Shown one piece after another: positions 21,409-28,004 of a DNA stretch of 48,053 bases. The position numbers were made by a program, and so were the translations under genes. Positions within the stretch are counted from its first letter, which is position 1. Each line of letters opens with the position of its first letter. Source of the stretch: Candidatus Norongarragalina meridionalis (GTDB taxonomy: Archaea; Micrarchaeota; Micrarchaeia; Norongarragalinales; Norongarragalinaceae); contig CABMDO010000009.1 of assembly GCA_902384935.1 (NCBI GenBank), forward strand, positions 138,983-187,035. Direction: 5' to 3'. A model generated the notes under the pieces. The model was not told the origin of the DNA, did no database searches, and saw only the letters and a list, made by a program, of their open reading frames with translations.

Positions 21409-22185
21409 ATGAAAATCCCGTGGGCGGCGCTGATTTTCGCCGCCGCGCTGCTGATTCCGTATTTTTGGCTGTCCGGAGGGACGTTGTATCTTCCCGACGA
21501 CGCCGTTCTTTCGCTTGCGTTCGGCGCGCCGCAGTCCGCCGGCGTGTTCACGCACATGTTCTTCCATGTCGGGCTGAACCACCTGCTCGGCAACCTCATT
21601 CCGCTGGTCCTGTTCGCAATCGTGCTTGAGGAGGCGGTTGCGTGGTTCGACGTGGTTTTCATATTCGTGGCTTCGGGCATGTTCGCCTCGCTGCTGTTCT
21701 CCTTCCTGAATCCCGGCTCGATAATAATCGGCGCGAGCGCGGGCGTTTCGGGGCTGATGGCGGCTGCGGTGATGGTGAAGCCGAAGAAGGCGCTCGCCCT
21801 GCTCATAGCGGTTCCGCTTCTCGTCACGTTCCTGGTGTTTCCCGTTTCCAATTTCTTCGTCCAGTGGCAGCTCGATTCCAAGAACACGCAGATTTCGACA
21901 ATGGAACAGCAGGTGACGACTCTCGTCAGCCAGAACAAAACCACGGAAGCCGCGCAGGTTACCACGCAGTTGAAGCAGGTCGAGGACGCGTACGAGCGCG
22001 AGTACGGCGGAAGGCAGCGCGAATCCTCGACTCCCACGGACTTCCTCGTGCACGCGTTCGGTGCGCTGTTCGGCGCGGGCTTCATTGCGTTCTTCCGAAG
22101 GGACGCGCTTCAGGAAGGGTACTATGAGTTCCAAGACCTGGGCAGGCAGTTGAACGAGAAGATAGATCAACTCAGGCGCCGCTGA
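21409..22185 (+). CDS. Rhomboid-family intramembrane serine protease with inserted coiled-coil segment
   Basis: A 258-aa membrane protease. It has six or so hydrophobic helices; HMFFHVGLNHLLGNL, the catalytic Ser in IIGASAGVSGLMAA and the catalytic His in FLVHAFGALFGAG are clear. Between the helix after the serine and the histidine helix lies an unusual soluble insertion of about 60 residues (QLDSKNTQISTMEQQVTT through DAYEREYGG), predicted coiled coil. A second helical tail closes the chain. ATG 21409 is taken because TTTTATTG lies 27 bases before it (leaderless); the open frame continues upstream without support. Confidence 0.85.
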   Translation: MKIPWAALIFAAALLIPYFWLSGGTLYLPDDAVLSLAFGAPQSAGVFTHMFFHVGLNHLLGNLIPLVLFAIVLEEAVAWFDVVFIFVASGMFASLLFSFLNPGSIIIGASAGVSGLMAAAVMVKPKKALALLIAVPLLVTFLVFPVSNFFVQWQLDSKNTQISTMEQQVTTLVSQNKTTEAAQVTTQLKQVEDAYEREYGGRQRESSTPTDFLVHAFGALFGAGFIAFFRRDALQEGYYEFQDLGRQLNEKIDQLRRR

Positions 22186-22259
22186 CGAGCGAATTATAAA
22201 TCGCCGAGTCTTATTTTTAGTGCAGGTTTTGCGAGTACAGCAGTGCGAGCAAAAAGTGC

Positions 22260-22329
22260 GTGGGGTTGGCAGAGCAGTTATGCGCTCGGCTGCAGACCGA
22301 GAAAGGGGGGTGCAACTCCCTCACCCCAC
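22260..22329 (+). tRNA. tRNA-Cys (GCA)
   Basis: Acceptor GTGGGGT/ACCCCAC, short D-stem GCA/TGC, anticodon stem CTCGG/CCGAG with loop CTGCAGA (anticodon GCA), discriminator T at 22330 which is the usual tRNA-Cys identity base. T-arm GGGGG-TGCAACT-CCCTC: position 55 is G instead of T. No intron. Confidence 0.92.
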
Positions 22330-22363
22330 TCTCCGCTTTTTCCAAAGGTTTATATAGTTCGAT

Positions 22364-22381
22364 ATGTATATCTTCATACAT
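22364..22381. promoter_or_regulatory. Inverted repeat at padR start, candidate operator
   Basis: ATGTAT and ATACAT (22364-22369 and 22376-22381) form a perfect 6-bp dyad with a 6-base spacer, that is ATGT-N10-ACAT. PadR-type regulators are known to bind ATGT/ACAT dyads (N8 in the best-known cases). It lies between the TTTATATAG box (about 22349-22357) and the leaderless padR start, a place where binding would block transcription. Autoregulation is inference. Confidence 0.45.
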
Positions 22382-22712
22382 GTCTGTTAAAAGAGGCGTC
22401 GAAATCGGCGCCCTTCAGATGCAGGCGCTCTGGCTGCTCGGCAAGAAGCCGGCGCACGGCTACGAGTTGATGAAGGAGCTCAACGCCATCAAAAGGACTA
22501 AGGTGACGCAGGGGACTCTTTACCCGCTGATGGCGAAGCTCGAACGCGCGGGTCTGGTGAAAGGCGAGCGAAAGGGTGCGCGAAACAAACGAGTGTATTC
22601 GCTCACCCCCAAGGGCAAGGCGGTCATGCGCGAGTCCTGCGCGGAATTCGTCAAGCTTTTCTCGGGAATAATTTCCGACTTCAGGTGCGGTTCCTGCGGT
22701 GGAAGAAAATGA
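22380..22712 (+). CDS. PadR-family regulator with CxxC tail, heading the isc operon
   Basis: A 110-aa PadR-type winged helix: LQMQALWLLGKKPAHGYELM, VTQGTLYPLMAKLERAGLVK, YSLTPKGKAVM, with a C-terminal dimerisation helix shortened and ending in FRCGSCGGRK. A TATA box 27 bases before ATG 22380 suggests a leaderless transcript, and a dyad overlaps the start. The gene's stop overlaps the iscS ATG (ATGA), so regulator, cysteine desulfurase and scaffold form one operon. The two close cysteines could sense metal, Fe-S or redox state; this is inference from position and motif. Confidence 0.88.
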   Translation: MSVKRGVEIGALQMQALWLLGKKPAHGYELMKELNAIKRTKVTQGTLYPLMAKLERAGLVKGERKGARNKRVYSLTPKGKAVMRESCAEFVKLFSGIISDFRCGSCGGRK

Positions 22713-23872
22713 AAACATATTTGGACAACGCGGCTACTACGCGGTTGGACGAGCGCGTCCTGGCGGCGATGCGGCCCTATTTCTTCACGAAATATGGCAA
22801 TGCGTCTTCGTTGCATTCCTTCGGCGTCGAAGCGGCCGAGGCGCTTGAGGAGGCGCGCGGAACAATAGCCGACGCGATAAACGCGAAACCGGACGAAATA
22901 CTCTTCACGTCGGGAGGCAGCGAATCCGACAATCTCGCGCTGTTCGGCGCGGTTCGCGCGAACAAAATCCGGCGCGTCGCCACCACCCGAATCGAGCATC
23001 CCGCGGTTCTCAACACCGTCGGGGCGCTGGAGCGTTCCGGAGTAACCGCGGATTACCTGGGCGTTTCGAAAGAGGCGGTTGTTTCCGTCGGCGACGCGGC
23101 GGCCGCGGTGAAAAAAGCGGGCATGATTTCCGTGATGTACGCCAACAACGAGGTCGGAAGCATCCAGCCGATTCGCGAAATCGGCGAGGAAAAAGGAAAG
23201 GCGCTTTTCCACGTGGACGCGGTCCAGGCGCTCGGCAAGGAAAAAATCGACGTGCGCCGCCTGAACGCGGACCTGATGTCTTTTTCGGCGCACAAACTGC
23301 ACGGCCCTAAGGGAGTGGGCGCTCTTTTCGTCCGCGAAGGAACGCGTCTCGAACCGCTGATTTACGGAGGCGGGCACGAGCGCGGGCTTCGCGCCGGCAC
23401 GGAAAACATCGCGGGCGCAGTAGGTTTCGCGAAGGCGGTGGAGCTCGCTTACAAGGAGTTCGACGTCGCGGTTCCCAGGATGAAAAAAATGCGCGACGGA
23501 ATAATCAAGGACGTGCTTTCTTCGGTTCCGCAGTCGCATCTCAACGGGCATCCTTCCAAACGCCTGTGCAACAATGCGCACTTCCGCTTCGACAGGATAG
23601 AAGGGGAAGCGCTCGTTCTGAAGCTCGACGCACGCGGCGTCGCGGCGTCCACGGGCAGCGCGTGCTCCTCGAAGTCGCTGGAACCCTCGCATGTGCTTCT
23701 CGCGATGGGCCTTTCGCACGTGGAGGCTCACGGTTCTCTGCGGATGACGCTCAGCAGGTTCACTACCGCAAAAGAGGCTGCTTACGCGGCGAGGCAGGTG
23801 GCGCCTGTTGTCTCGGAACTGCGCGCAACGACTTCTCTGAGCGAGAAAATGATGAAGAACTACATGAGGTGA
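22709..23872 (+). CDS. iscS: Cysteine desulfurase (IscS/NifS)
   Basis: A 387-aa PLP enzyme that takes sulfur from cysteine for Fe-S clusters. Motifs: MKTYLDNAATTRLDE start, TSGGSESDN, RIEHPAVLNT, PLP lysine in SFSAHKLHGPKG, and the sulfur-carrying Cys in STGSACSSKSLEPS. The start ATG 22709 overlaps the padR stop and coincides with family homology. A GAGGTGA site at its end serves iscU, six bases away. The short active-site loop is of the group I (IscS/NifS) type. Confidence 0.95.
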   Translation: MKTYLDNAATTRLDERVLAAMRPYFFTKYGNASSLHSFGVEAAEALEEARGTIADAINAKPDEILFTSGGSESDNLALFGAVRANKIRRVATTRIEHPAVLNTVGALERSGVTADYLGVSKEAVVSVGDAAAAVKKAGMISVMYANNEVGSIQPIREIGEEKGKALFHVDAVQALGKEKIDVRRLNADLMSFSAHKLHGPKGVGALFVREGTRLEPLIYGGGHERGLRAGTENIAGAVGFAKAVELAYKEFDVAVPRMKKMRDGIIKDVLSSVPQSHLNGHPSKRLCNNAHFRFDRIEGEALVLKLDARGVAASTGSACSSKSLEPSHVLLAMGLSHVEAHGSLRMTLSRFTTAKEAAYAARQVAPVVSELRATTSLSEKMMKNYMR

Positions 23873-23877
23873 ACGGG

Positions 23878-24312
23878 ATGGCGCTTTACTCGAAAAAAGT
23901 GATGGAGCATTTCATGAAGCCGAAAAACGTCGGCGAGATAAAAAACGCGGACGGCGTCGGCACGGTGGGAAACCCGGTCTGCGGGGACCTGATGACCGTG
24001 TACGTGAAGGTGAAGGCGGGAAAAATCGCGGACATAAAATTCAAGACGTTCGGTTGCGCGGCGGCGCTCGCCACCAGCGACATGATATGCGATCTGGCGA
24101 AGGGAAAAACGCTCGAAAAGGCGGCAACGCTTACGCGAGCGGACGTGGCGGGTTCGCTCGGCGGCTTGCCTCCGATAAAAATGCACTGCTCGAACCTAGC
24201 TGCCGACGCGTTGCACGAGGCGTTGTACAACTATTACAAAAAATCGGGGCTGACTATCCCCGAAGCGCTCTCCAAGGAGCACGAAAGCCGCAAAAAACAC
24301 GCGGAACACTGA
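23878..24312 (+). CDS. iscU: Fe-S cluster scaffold protein IscU
   Basis: A 144-aa scaffold receiving sulfur from IscS. The three ligand cysteines are seen in GNPVCGDLM, FKTFGCAAALATSD and IKMHCSNLAADAL. ATG 23878 is preceded by GAGGTGA with five bases of spacing, overlapping the iscS stop. The C-terminus carries a charged extension (EHESRKKHAEH). No chaperone or ferredoxin gene follows; the next operon is the ribonucleotide reductase, whose activase needs an Fe-S cluster. Confidence 0.95.
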   Translation: MALYSKKVMEHFMKPKNVGEIKNADGVGTVGNPVCGDLMTVYVKVKAGKIADIKFKTFGCAAALATSDMICDLAKGKTLEKAATLTRADVAGSLGGLPPIKMHCSNLAADALHEALYNYYKKSGLTIPEALSKEHESRKKHAEH

Positions 24313-24349
24313 AAAACGACAAAAAATCCCGTTTTTTTGCCTCTTGGCA

Positions 24350-24364
24350 CGATATATTTAAATA
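24350..24364 (+). promoter_or_regulatory. Promoter of the nrdD operon
   Basis: An AT-rich core GATATATTTAAATATC begins at 24351 and spans to 24366; transcription would start near 24386, leaving a leader of about 45 bases before the nrdD ATG, which has AAGAGGTGGG as ribosome binding site. Confidence 0.5.
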
Positions 24365-24395
24365 TCTATGCCTTGTATTTAGTGAGAACCTAAAA

Positions 24396-24411
24396 CACTA
24401 CCTATTGTGTT
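24396..24411. promoter_or_regulatory. NrdR-box-like palindrome in the nrdD leader
   Basis: ACACTACCTATTGTGT agrees at 14 of 16 positions with the bacterial NrdR box as I remember it (ACACwAtATaTwGTGT). Flanking bases extend the dyad to AAAACAC/GTGTTTT followed by T residues, so at the RNA level it is also a small hairpin just before the ribosome binding site. A weak second match (9 of 16) lies 32 bases upstream at 24364-24379, the distance typical for paired boxes. No nrdR gene is in the window. Confidence 0.45.
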
Positions 24412-24432
24412 TTTTGCAAGAGGTGGGAACCC

Positions 24433-26466
24433 ATGCTGAAACGCATCAAGAAACGAGACGGCCGCACCGTCTCTTTCGACCAGGAACGCATCACCGACGC
24501 GATATTCAAGGCAGCACAGGCGGTGGGCGGACACGACCGCGAAATCGCGCTCGAGCTTTCGAACGCGGTTCTAGACGAAATCGAGAAGCGTTTCGGCAAG
24601 GACGGCGTGCCCGGAGTGGAAGAAGTCCAGGACATCGTCGAAAAGGTGCTCATCGAGAAAGGGCATGCGAAAACGGCGAAAGCGTACATCCTTTACCGCA
24701 AGCAGCGCGCCGACATCCGCAACATCGAGGCGCTTATGAATTCCTTCGACCTGGTCGAGGGGTATGTGAAGGAAACCGACTGGCGCGTGCGCGAGAATTC
24801 GAACATGAGCTACTCGCTTCAGGGGCTCAACAACCACGTTTCTTCGGCAGTTATTTCCAATTACTGGGTAAAGAAACTCTACCCGCAGGAAATCGGCGAC
24901 GCGCATTCGGGCGGAGACTTCCACATACACGACCTCGGGGTGCTCGGCGCGTACTGCGTCGGCTGGGATCTCTACGATTTGCTGGCAACGGGCTTCGGAC
25001 ACGTCGCGGGAAAAATAGAGTCCAGCCCGCCGAAGCATTTCCGCACTGCGCTGGGGCAAGTGGTGAATTTCTTCTATACCCTGCAGGGAGAAGCCGCGGG
25101 CGCGCAGGCGTTCAGCAATTTCGACACCCTGCTCGCGCCGTACATCCGCTACGACGGGCTCGGCTACCCCGAAGTGAAGCAGGCGATGCAGGAATTTCTC
25201 TTCAATATGAACGTGCCCACCCGCGTCGGTTTCCAGACGCCTTTCACGAACGTCACGCTTGACCTGACGGTGCCGTCGCATCTCGCCGGAATGCCCGCCA
25301 TGGTGGGCGGAAAGCCGATGGAGGCGACGTACGGCGATTTCGTCGAGGAAATGCAGCTTTTCAACGAGGTGTTCGCGGAGGTGATGACCGAGGGCGACTC
25401 CCGCGGAAGAATTTTCACGTTCCCCATCCCCACGTACAACCTGACGCGCGAATTCCCGTGGGATTCCGCGGTTTCGCAGAAGATATTCGAGATGACGTCG
25501 AAGTACGGCGTTCCGTATTTCGCGAACTTCATAAACAGCGACATGAAGCCCGAGGACGCGCGTTCGATGTGCTGCCGTTTGCGCCTCGACACGAGGCAGC
25601 TGCGCAAGCGCGGCGGCGGCCTGTTCGGCGCGAACCCGCTCACCGGCAGCATAGGCGTCGTCACAATCAACCTCCCGCGCATAGGCTATCTCGCGAAGGA
25701 GGAGGGCGCGTATTTCGAGAAGCTCGGCGCGCTCATGGATTACGCGCAGAGTTCCTTGGAAGTCAAGCGCCGAGTGCTCGAGGGATTCACCGAACGCGGG
25801 CTGTACCCGTACTCGAAATATTACCTGCGCCACATCAAGGAATCGGAAGGCGCGTACTGGAAGAACCATTTCGCGACCATAGGGATAGTGGGCATGAACG
25901 AATCGCTCCTGAACTTCATGGGCGCGTCCATCGTGGAGCCCGAAGGCAAGAAGTTCGCCATCAAGGTTCTGGATTTCATGCGCGCGAAACTCGGCGAGTA
26001 TCAGGACAAGACCGGAAGCATCTACAACCTCGAGGCGACGCCGGCGGAGGGAACGAGCTTCAGGCTCGCGCGCATCGACAAGAAAAAATATCCCGACATA
26101 ATCGTTGCGAACGACAAGGCGGTCCGCGAACGCGGCGCGGCGCCGTTCTATACGAATTCTACGCATCTTCCGGTTGATTTCACGAACGACGTGTTCGAGG
26201 CGCTGGATTTGCAGGACGACCTGCAGACGCGCTATACCGGCGGCACGGTGTTGCACGGGTTCCTCGGCGAGCGGCTCTACGACTGGAAGGTGACGCGCGA
26301 CCTCGTGAGGAAAGTCGCCGAGAATTATTCGCTCCCGTACTTCACGATAACGCCCACCTTCAGCATATGCCCGAAGCACGGCTACGTCGCGGGCGAGCAC
26401 GAGTACTGCCCGCTGTGCGACGAGGAAATAGGCTTCGAGGAAGCGAAGGTAGTTGCCACGAGGTGA
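24433..26466 (+). CDS. nrdD: Anaerobic (class III) ribonucleoside-triphosphate reductase, catalytic part without glycyl-radical segment
   Basis: A 677-aa protein reducing NTPs to dNTPs without oxygen. An ATP-cone regulatory domain occupies about residues 1-95 (KRDGRTVSFDQERITDAIF); the ten-stranded barrel follows, with the catalytic finger-loop cysteine in ARSMCCRLRLDTRQL and the zinc site CPKHGY...CPLCDEE near the C-terminus. The chain stops 14 residues later, where the family normally continues into the R-x-x-G-Y glycyl-radical motif. That motif is encoded by the next ORF in another frame. The ATG has AAGAGGTGGG upstream. Without the partner peptide this protein could not carry the radical. 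Confidence 0.95.
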   Translation: MLKRIKKRDGRTVSFDQERITDAIFKAAQAVGGHDREIALELSNAVLDEIEKRFGKDGVPGVEEVQDIVEKVLIEKGHAKTAKAYILYRKQRADIRNIEALMNSFDLVEGYVKETDWRVRENSNMSYSLQGLNNHVSSAVISNYWVKKLYPQEIGDAHSGGDFHIHDLGVLGAYCVGWDLYDLLATGFGHVAGKIESSPPKHFRTALGQVVNFFYTLQGEAAGAQAFSNFDTLLAPYIRYDGLGYPEVKQAMQEFLFNMNVPTRVGFQTPFTNVTLDLTVPSHLAGMPAMVGGKPMEATYGDFVEEMQLFNEVFAEVMTEGDSRGRIFTFPIPTYNLTREFPWDSAVSQKIFEMTSKYGVPYFANFINSDMKPEDARSMCCRLRLDTRQLRKRGGGLFGANPLTGSIGVVTINLPRIGYLAKEEGAYFEKLGALMDYAQSSLEVKRRVLEGFTERGLYPYSKYYLRHIKESEGAYWKNHFATIGIVGMNESLLNFMGASIVEPEGKKFAIKVLDFMRAKLGEYQDKTGSIYNLEATPAEGTSFRLARIDKKKYPDIIVANDKAVRERGAAPFYTNSTHLPVDFTNDVFEALDLQDDLQTRYTGGTVLHGFLGERLYDWKVTRDLVRKVAENYSLPYFTITPTFSICPKHGYVAGEHEYCPLCDEEIGFEEAKVVATR

Positions 26467-26470
26467 GACT

Positions 26471-26611
26471 ATGGCTGACGAAAATCTTCAGGCGAAAAGG
26501 ACGAAATGCGAGGTATACAGCCGTATCGTAGGATACCTGCGCCCCGTATCGCAGTGGAACGACGGCAAGCGCGAGGAGTTCGCGATGCGCGCCACGTACG
26601 ACTCGAAATAG
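26471..26611 (+). CDS. Detached glycyl-radical domain of NrdD (46 aa)
   Basis: MADENLQAK begins a 46-residue peptide whose core is the NrdD radical segment: KCEVYSRIVGYLRPVSQW then NDGKREEFAMRATY. Gly21 of SRIVGY is the residue from which the NrdG activase removes hydrogen. GAGGTGA, overlapping the nrdD stop, lies four bases before the ATG; the stop TAG comes nine bases before the nrdG ATG. The reading frame is +1 relative to nrdD. The homology is to the C-terminal end of NrdD only, so this is a separately translated subunit, similar in idea to the YfiD spare radical subunit of pyruvate formate-lyase. Confidence 0.9.
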   Translation: MADENLQAKRTKCEVYSRIVGYLRPVSQWNDGKREEFAMRATYDSK

Positions 26612-26619
26612 TGACTCGG

Positions 26620-27306
26620 ATGCGTTTCGGCGGAATCCAGAAGACGAGCCTCATCGACTTCCCAGGCCGCCTCAGCACCGTGCTTTTCACGCAGGGCTGC
26701 AACTTCCGCTGCCCGTTCTGCTACAATAAACAGCTCGTCATTCCCCAGCCCGACGATCCGTGGTTCGACGAGGGAACCGCCTTTGAAACGCTCGAGAACC
26801 GCAAGCACCTGATTGACGCCGTGGTGATAACCGGCGGGGAACCGACGCTGCAGAAGGATTTGCCGTCGTTCGTCGGCGGTTTGAAAGAGCGGGGCTTCGC
26901 AGTGAAGCTCGACACCAACGGTTCCAATCCCGCGATGCTCAAGGAACTGCTGCCCAGCCTCGATTTCGTAGCCATGGACGCGAAATGCGCGCCCGAATCT
27001 TATCCGCTCGTCACGCGTTCGGACGTTTCCGAGAAGGAGGTGCGCGAGAGCGCGTCGCTGCTCATGAAGTCGCGGACTCCCCACGAATTCCGCACAACCG
27101 CCGCGCCCACGATAGTGGACGAGGCGGAAATCGAGAAAATAGGCGCGTGGCTCGAAGGCGCCGAGCGCTACGCAATCCAGAAATTCCTCCCCAAGAACAC
27201 GCTGGACCCGCAGTTCGAGAAGGTGGTTCCGTATCCGCACGTGCGGCTGCTCGCATTGGTGGAAATAGCGAAAAAACACTTCAAGAACGTCGAGTTGAGG
27301 GACTAG
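26620..27306 (+). CDS. nrdG: Anaerobic ribonucleotide reductase activating protein (radical SAM)
   Basis: A 228-aa radical-SAM activase. FGGIQKTSLIDFPG precedes the cluster motif CNFRCPFC (C-x3-C-x2-C) that binds [4Fe-4S] and SAM; VVITGGEPTLQKDL is the SAM-binding glycine motif. It generates the glycyl radical, here presumably on the separate 46-aa peptide. ATG 26620 lacks a clear ribosome binding site; GTG 26611 overlapping the preceding stop (TAGTG) is an alternative, and translational coupling is likely. The stop codon overlaps that of the convergent KaiC-like gene. Confidence 0.92.
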   Translation: MRFGGIQKTSLIDFPGRLSTVLFTQGCNFRCPFCYNKQLVIPQPDDPWFDEGTAFETLENRKHLIDAVVITGGEPTLQKDLPSFVGGLKERGFAVKLDTNGSNPAMLKELLPSLDFVAMDAKCAPESYPLVTRSDVSEKEVRESASLLMKSRTPHEFRTTAAPTIVDEAEIEKIGAWLEGAERYAIQKFLPKNTLDPQFEKVVPYPHVRLLALVEIAKKHFKNVELRD

Positions 27307-27947
27307 GCGCGCTCAACCGCAATCCCCTTCTCGCTGATGCCGAATTTATGGGCGGCGAGGCTGTGCCGCGTGCCCCTCATCTTGGGAATGCTCAGCATCC
27401 TGCTGTCGCCGTCGCGCGATAGCTCAAACACCCCGTCCGCAGCGGCTTCCTCTTCTCCTCCGCATTCAGACGTCGCTATTACCGTTATGCCCGCCTCCGC
27501 CGCTGCGTGAGCGAGTTTCGAGAATTCCCGCCTGTCGGCTCCGAGCGCGCTCCACGTGTCTACGACGAGCCTTTTAGCCCCGAGCCGTCTCGCGACGCGC
27601 AGCGCGATGTCCAGCGCGTCATCCCCGCGAAGAACGGAATGCTCCTCGCTGCTGGGCTTGCCGGCGCGGATGCTGGCAGCGTCTATTATCGCCAGTTCCC
27701 CCCTGCGCTCGGCGGAGCTCAGGTTCCATCCCAGCGATAGGGCGTCCTCGCGCAGTTTCTTCGGCGAATGCTCGGTAGTGAGAAAAACGGTTTTTTCGCC
27801 CTCGGTTCCGCCGCGAAGGGCGAACTGCATCGAAAATATGCTTTTTCCGGAGCCGGGCGCGCCTTTGACGACGAATGCGCGCCCCTGCGGCAATCCCCCG
27901 TCAACGAGCTCGTCGAGCCCGTGGATGCCGCTGCGTATCCGCTCCAT
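27303..27947 (-). CDS. Single-domain KaiC/RadA-family ATPase
   Basis: A 214-aa RecA-like ATPase. It begins MERIRSGIHGLDELVDGGLP, then Walker A VKGAPGSGKSIFSMQFA, a TTEHSPKKLRED segment and Walker B KRLVVDTWSAL. Archaeal single-KaiC-domain proteins have proposed roles in signal transduction or motility regulation, but none is certain. A TATA-like ATTTATATC shared with the divergent topA lies about 28 bases upstream of ATG 27947, giving a leaderless start. Confidence 0.85.
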   Translation of the reverse strand: MERIRSGIHGLDELVDGGLPQGRAFVVKGAPGSGKSIFSMQFALRGGTEGEKTVFLTTEHSPKKLREDALSLGWNLSSAERRGELAIIDAASIRAGKPSSEEHSVLRGDDALDIALRVARRLGAKRLVVDTWSALGADRREFSKLAHAAAEAGITVIATSECGGEEEAAADGVFELSRDGDSRMLSIPKMRGTRHSLAAHKFGISEKGIAVERA

Positions 27948-27969
27948 AAAACGCTTCAGCTCTCGCAAA

Positions 27970-27980
27970 CATTTATATCT
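27970..27980. promoter_or_regulatory. Shared TATA box for KaiC-like gene and topA
   Basis: ATTTATATCTT is centred about 29 bases from both divergent start codons (27947 and 28005), the leaderless distance in each direction. Only one such AT-rich box exists in the 57-base gap, so both genes probably use it in opposite orientations. Confidence 0.5.
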
Positions 27981-28004
27981 TTCCTTGGAGCCTAACCACT
28001 TCCT

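Noticed and set aside
24571-26400. 609-codon minus-strand open frame
   Set aside because: Antisense shadow of nrdD with biased Arg/Glu/Val composition and no homology.
26440-26480. Read-through or selenocysteine at the nrdD TGA to join the glycyl-radical segment
   Set aside because: Three codons after TGA 26464 the same frame has another TGA; the radical segment is in the +1 frame and has its own ATG and ribosome binding site.
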